Assembly: GCA_907164885.2 (NCBI GenBank)
Contig: OU015495.1
Span: 97,375,832-97,439,831 of the forward strand
Direction of reading: 5' to 3'
DNA length: 64,000 bases
From: Dolomedes plantarius
Taxonomy: Eukaryota; Arthropoda; Arachnida; Araneae; Dolomedidae
The notes beneath the pieces are model-generated. The model was not told the DNA's origin, ran no database searches, and saw only the letters and a program-made list of their open reading frames with translations. The position numbers and the translations under genes were made by a program. Below are positions 58,801 to 64,000 of this stretch, piece after piece. The first letter of the stretch is position 1; the number at the start of each line of letters is the position of its first letter.

Positions 58801-59186
58801 TCGCATTATAATGACCTCTGAGCAAGTTACCTAAATCAATTCCTCTGGAGGAGAAATATTACCCTCACGCACTCCCAATCGCAAAAAAAGTAGGAAAAAA
58901 AAAACACACAATTTTTTTTCTTTCTCGTTTCGGTTGTTCCTGTGATCCATTTTTTATCTCCATTTATCCCCACGAGCAAGATCCTAAAAGTATTAAACCG
59001 GGAGAAAAATTTAATTTTCCCGGAAAGTAGCACTCGATGAGAAGGGGAGAGAGAGATGGTGAGGATTTTACCCATGAGAGAATGGTTTTCTAATCGGATT
59101 TAAGATTCCAGAAACGTTGTTTACACAGTAAAGAAAAAAAACAATTACTTGGAATTTATTTCTAAAAACTGCTTCTTTGAAAAAAT
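58801..59186. other. No recognised gene
   Basis: AT-rich sequence, including A and T homopolymers and a GA-rich stretch at 59040-59060. Confidence 0.4.
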
Positions 59187-61125
59187 ATTTTTTAAATGAA
59201 GCTATGCACAAAATTTCACCGATTGCATAAATTAATATGTTGAAAAAATTTAGGCCACGTATTTGTCATCAGAGTTGAAAGTGGAGGCAGGAAGTTTGAA
59301 TTGAACCGAAAATCACTTTGTTAAATGAAGCTGTGCATAAAATTTTATCGATTGCATAAATTAATATATTGAAAAAATTTAGGCCGCGTATTTGTCATCA
59401 GAGTTGAAAGTGGAGGCAGGAAGTTTGAATTGAACCGAAAATCACTTTGTTAAATGAAGCTGTGCATAAAATTTTATCGATTGCATAAATTAATACGTTG
59501 AAAAAATTTAGGCCGCGTATTTGTCATCAGAGTTGAAAGTGGAGGCAGGAAGTTTGAATTGAACCGAAAATCACTTTGTTAAATGAAGCTGTGCATAAAA
59601 TTTTACCGATTGCATAAATTAATATGTTGAAAAAATTTAGGCCGCGTATTTGTCATCAGAGTTGAAAGTGGAGGCAGGAAGTTTGAATTGAACCGAAAAT
59701 CACTTTGTTAAATGAAGCTGTGCATAAAATTTTACCGATTGCATAAATTAATATGTTGAAAAAATTTAGGCCGCGTATTTGTCATCAGAGTTGAAAGTGG
59801 AGGCAGGAAGTTTGAATTGAACCGAAAATCACTTTGTTAAATGAAGCTGTGCATAAAATTTTACCGATTGCATAAATTAATATGTTGAAAAAATTTAGGC
59901 CACGTATTTGTCATCAGAGTTGAAAGTGGAGGCAGGAAGTTTGAATTGAACCGAAAATCACTTTGTTAAATGAAGCTGTGCATAAAATTTTACCGATTGC
60001 ATAAATTAATATGTTGAAAAAATTTAGGCCGCGTATTTGTCATCAGAGTTGAAAGTGGAGGCAGGAAGTTTGAATTGAACCGAAAATCACTTTGTTAAAT
60101 GAAGCTGTGCATAAAATTTTACCGATTGCATAAATTAATATGTTGAAAAAATTTAGGCCACGTATTTGTCATCAGAGTTGAAAGTGGAGGCAGGAAGTTT
60201 GAATTGAACCGAAAATCACTTTGTTAAATGAAGCTGTGCATAAAATTTTATCGATTGCATAAATTAATATGTTGAAAAAATTTAGGCCGCGTATTTGTCA
60301 TCAGAGTTGAAAGTGGAGGCAGGAAGTTTGAATTGAACCGAAAATCACTTTGTTAAATGAAGCTGTGCAGAAAATTTTACCGATTGCATAAATTAATATG
60401 TTGAAAAAATTTAGGCCACGTATTTGTCATCAGAGTTGAAAGTGGAGGCAGGAAGTTTGAATTGAACCGAAAATCACTTTGTTAAATGAAGCTGTGCATA
60501 AAATTTTATCGATTGCATAAATTAATATGTTGAAAAAATTTAGGCCACGTATTTGTCATCAGAGTTGAAAGTGGAGGCAGGAAGTTTGAATTGAACCGAA
60601 AATCACTTTGTTAAATGAAGCTGTGCAGAAAATTTTACCGATTGCATAAATTAATATGTTGAAAAAATTTAGGCCACGTATTTGTCATCAGAGTTGAAAG
60701 TGGAGGCAGGAAGTTTGAATTGAACCGAAAATCACTTTGTTAAATGAAGCTGTGCATAAAATTTTATCGATTGCATAAATTAATATGTTGAAAAAATTTA
60801 GGCCGCGTATTTGTCATCAGAGTTGAAAGTGGAGGCAGGAAGTTTGAATTGAACCGAAAATCACTTTGTTAAATGAAGCTGTGCAGAAAATTTTACCGAT
60901 TGCATAAATTAATATGTTGAAAAAATTTAGGCCACGTATTTGTCATCAGAGTTGAAAGTGGAGGCAGGAAGTTTGAATTGAACCGAAAAGCACTTTATTT
61001 GTTAAATGAAGCTGTGCATAAAATTTTACCAATTGCATAAATTAATATGTTCAAAAATTTAGGTCTTGTATTTGTCATCAGATTTGAAAATGGAGTCAGG
61101 AAGTTTGAATTTAACCAAAAATCAC
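59187..61125. repeat. 129-bp satellite array, about 15 units
   Basis: The marker AGGCC(A/G)CG occurs at 59252 and then every 129 bp up to 60929 (14 units), with a degenerate unit at 61062. The first and last units are the most diverged, as is usual at array edges. Internal units differ at only a few diagnostic sites: GCATAAA or GCAGAAA, TTTTACCG or TTTTATCG, GGCCACG or GGCCGCG. The last six units alternate between two types, giving a 258-bp higher-order repeat. Although 129 is divisible by three, every frame has stops, so the array is non-coding. Confidence 0.96.
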
Positions 61126-61136
61126 TTTGTTTCTAA

Positions 61137-62065
61137 TGTAAAGTAAAAACCTATGACTTACAGCTATAAAATCTCAGATTTTTTAGTGGGAATAAAATTG
61201 GACGCCTTCTATATTAAAAAAACACTTGGTAAATTGTTGCTGTAGGGGAATTAATTAGACATTCAAAGAAGGTTCTGGGAGACATTGCGTCATAATTCTA
61301 AGTTACAGGTTCTTAAAAGCCAACAGATTGTAAGTTAATTTAATTTTTGCACAGGATACATGTACAGAGTAGCATTAAGGCTACTCTGTACTAATCCTAT
61401 TGGATTATTCGCAGACCACAATGGTAACCTATGGAGAGAATGTGTCCAAGGATTGCCGACTTGAATTTAAAGATTTTTTTAATTGTACTCCGTAAAGGAG
61501 AAAGAAATTTTACACCTTGGGGCACTTTTAGTTTTTTCTAAATGCCAATATTTTAAAATTTAAATTATTTGGAGGGAAAAATCGTGTATAATGTGCTTTA
61601 AATGTTCATAATTTTTTTGGTGGATGATATTTGTAAAATGAATCCTGTTGAAAAATGAAGAAAAGTTCAGGTTATCTGAAAATACCACTTTTATTGAATT
61701 ATCAGCATTTATGTAGCTGTAAATAGTAGACACATTTCCTCCATAGGTTAACATTGAGGTGAGCGAATTCATTAGGGTTAGTATACAGCAGCCTTAACCG
61801 AAAATAACTTTATTCCTTTTTTTATTTAAAGTAAAAACCGGTGTCTCACAGCTCTAGAAACTCAGATTTTTTAGTGGGAATAAAATGTGACGCCTACTAT
61901 ACTTCAAAGTACTTGGTAAATTGTTGCTGTTTAGGAATTAATGAGACATTCAAAACAGGATCTGGGAGACGTTGTGTCATAATTCCAAGTAAGAGGTTCT
62001 TAAAAGTCCAACAAATAGTCCAGTTAATTTATTTTCTGCCCAGGACCCATGTTGGTAGCATTAAC
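61137..62065. repeat. Two diverged direct copies of a 240-bp block
   Basis: 61137-61380 and 61826-62065 share CAGATTTTTTAGTGGGAATA, CTTGGTAAATTGTTGCTGT, TCTGGGAGAC(A/G)TTG(C/T)GTCAT and GGTTCTTAAAAG in the same order. The space between them (61381-61825) is unassigned AT-rich sequence. Confidence 0.8.
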
Positions 62066-62667
62066 TCATTCTTTCAGACTTTCTTTTTTTTAGTCACTGT
62101 CTAAAGCTTAAGAAGGTAGGTTCAAGGAGATTTTTTGCAGACCCAAGAAACAAATGTAACTCTGCAGTAGCTTTAAGAATGGGACAAATGCTTAAATTGA
62201 GTATATTTGATATGTAAATAACTATAATCATAAACTGCTACGGGAAGATATCGTACTTCGACGTTCAGCGTCTTATCTATTAGAACAAAACGCAATAAAA
62301 TTTTATCTTATGAATACCTTTCCTAACGGGATAAGATACATCTGTAAAATCCAGACGTGCAACGGTCGAAATTTCATGGATTACCATGATTACCATACAT
62401 CTGTTTTACCAGCTGCAATACACCGAGGAAACAGGTGGGTAGTTTTAATGATAAATAAAAGATATTCTATACCCATACTGTAAAATACTAAAGGGGAATA
62501 TAATGAAAAGTAAACATTACTCGAGTGAAAGGAGATTAATTAAAGGAATTTAAATCTGGATTTTTAACAGTAGAGAACAATAACATTTACACCCCATGCC
62601 ATAAAAATCCTTCACAAACGCATAAATTAAGGCGGGAAACATCATAACATATCTGTTTTTGTTATTT

Positions 62668-62990
62668 CTTATGCCCCCTGGCTGGAAGTCCCAGACCAGG
62701 TCTATATGGGAATCGGGCTGAAGTGTGCAGCTCCGGTTTATATAGCACCACAAGGGTCGGAGTCCGTCTTAGCTAGTTGCCACCTCAATTTTAACCGAGC
62801 ACCCCCAGGGGTGACATCTAGAGGGGTCCTACCCTCTCCCACCCTCTCTGACCCCATAGAGGGAATTTTCAGTCTACGGATTTAACGTACCCATATTCGG
62901 TTTAGAGATGGTGGTATTTAGTGGCGCGTGTAGGAATTCGATCCGAGCACCCTCAACACCCAAAGCCAGCGCGCTACCACAATACAAAGG
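62668..62990 (-). mobile_element. tRNA-derived SINE, family 2, single copy
   Basis: The minus-strand head GTGGTAGCGCGCTGGCTTTG (A-box) and GGATCGAATTCC (B-box) lie at about 62935-62985. The body runs down to CCAGGGGGCAT at about 62672, and an A-rich tail follows. It is the best-preserved of the three family copies in the window. Confidence 0.75.
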
Positions 62991-64000
62991 CTACCTCGTC
63001 ATAATATATCTAAACCAATATATCATGACTTCTTCAATATTGTTATTACATCCCTAACTCATGTCATGATTGCAATTCAAAATCCCCCATAACCTACCTG
63101 GTTAATATTCTATTCGCTTATTGAAACTCATAATACACAACTCTCTCAAGGTTTAGTCTTTTAAAGTACGTGGATCTAACTTAAGGCAAAGTTTCCTTAT
63201 TTTCTTCCTTTCAAAGTAATAACAGTTGATTAAATCTTTCAGATCGAAGCAACGTTGTAATAAAACAAACTATTATGTCCCTTCCCTGTAACGCAATCAT
63301 TTGCAGTCATCAGAGCAGTTCTCTGACATCGAAGTAATTGAATTTAGATCGACATAAGAATGATTATTTCCGTTGATTATGGTGTTCGTAAGACAGGAAA
63401 GGAACCTACGAAACTACGGCAGTATGACTTTATCATGCTGGAAAGTTTTAATTAACGTAAACTTTATCCTAAGTTTCGTTCTAATGAAAGTTTAGATAAT
63501 CAGCAGGTTGTAAGCGTTGTTCCCAAACTAATGGAGGTTTCATCTAAATTTCGGAGAAATTTTCGCCGTATTTATTTGATAATTTAAATTAGAGTTTAAA
63601 TGTATTTTGGAGGAAAAGACGCTGTTAGTTTGAATAGTATTTTTTCCACGTAATGAAGTCATTGCAAATACAATTAACTATGCCCCAAGAACTAGTATCA
63701 TCAAAGGATTTGGGATAAAGTAGAAATAAATATCGTACATTAAATATGGCTATCAACAAATCACTGTATTTTTGTTCGGTATCAAACATAGCAAGTCAAT
63801 AAAAATCCTTGACTAGAATTATTCTTCGTTACAATCTGAGAAAAGGGAAACAAAGCTAAATAAATTTATTTACTTTCCTTAATGTATGAAATGTAAATAT
63901 TTGGATTGATTAATTTAAGTAAAATGATTTACGACGTCAAATGGAAAAAAATACACGGACCATTCAACATAATGTTCACATTTGGCAAAATTATTGTTTT
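62991..64000. other. AT-rich, no recognised gene
   Basis: Nothing recognisable to the end of the window. The interval 62066-62667 is similarly empty. Confidence 0.4.

Noticed and set aside
59187..61125. Satellite array as a repeat-protein gene or CRISPR
   Set aside because: The period is divisible by three, but every frame has stops; the units are contiguous without unique spacers, and CRISPR is not expected in a eukaryotic chromosome.

Overview
This is an AT-rich stretch of animal nuclear DNA. It is most likely from an arachnid, and I lean towards an orb-weaving spider. The reasons are many Tc1/mariner transposons of the kind abundant in spider genomes, very long (TA)n tracts, tRNA-derived SINEs, an R1/I-like LINE, hAT and piggyBac remnants, and two spliced exons that look like a secreted cysteine-rich (prokineticin/colipase-like) peptide gene. 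The species call is inference. Nothing here looks bacterial, and operons and ribosome binding sites do not apply.

The only candidate host gene lies on the minus strand. A signal-peptide exon sits at 44542-44632 and a cysteine-rich exon at 14634-14709. The intron between them would be about 29.8 kb and is packed with transposons. Any further exons are outside the window or not recognised.

Layout. 0.3-1.3 kb: a mariner-like pseudogene split by a piggyBac element. 3.5-6.9 kb: two SINE families and a 460-bp tandem duplication. 8.5-9.9 kb: a complete Tc1-like transposon with an intact 346-codon transposase. 12.4-14.1 kb: a decayed Tc1-like element with repeated subterminal motifs (IR/DR-like). 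15.4-16.7 kb: a DD41D-type element. 16.8-23.2 kb: a three-level nest, LINE in hAT in Tc1. 25.1-28.5 kb: a Tigger-like MITE, a Tc1 pseudogene and a deleted mariner. 28.5-29.1 kb: a large palindrome inside (TA)n. 29.1-33.9 kb: a tandem repeat unit split by a second, dead copy of the 8.5-kb Tc1, then another Tc1 element and a MITE. 38.9-41.6 kb: a piggyBac N-terminal fragment and a Tc1 deletion derivative. 45.0-47.4 kb: a non-autonomous hAT and a MITE. 47.6-51.1 kb: a deleted mariner directly abutted by a 3.1-kb DNA transposon of a poorly classified arthropod family, with terminal inverted repeats and an 8-bp target duplication. 52-58.8 kb: dispersed repeats, tandem duplications and a hairpin unit. 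59.2-61.1 kb: a 129-bp satellite with a dimeric higher-order pattern. 61.1-64 kb: a duplicated block and a SINE.

Almost every protein-coding segment is therefore mobile-element derived, and most are broken. The Tc1 transposase at 8773-9813 is the only long intact reading frame that looks functional. Family assignments rest on recognition of motifs and of terminal/target-site structure by eye; no database search was possible.
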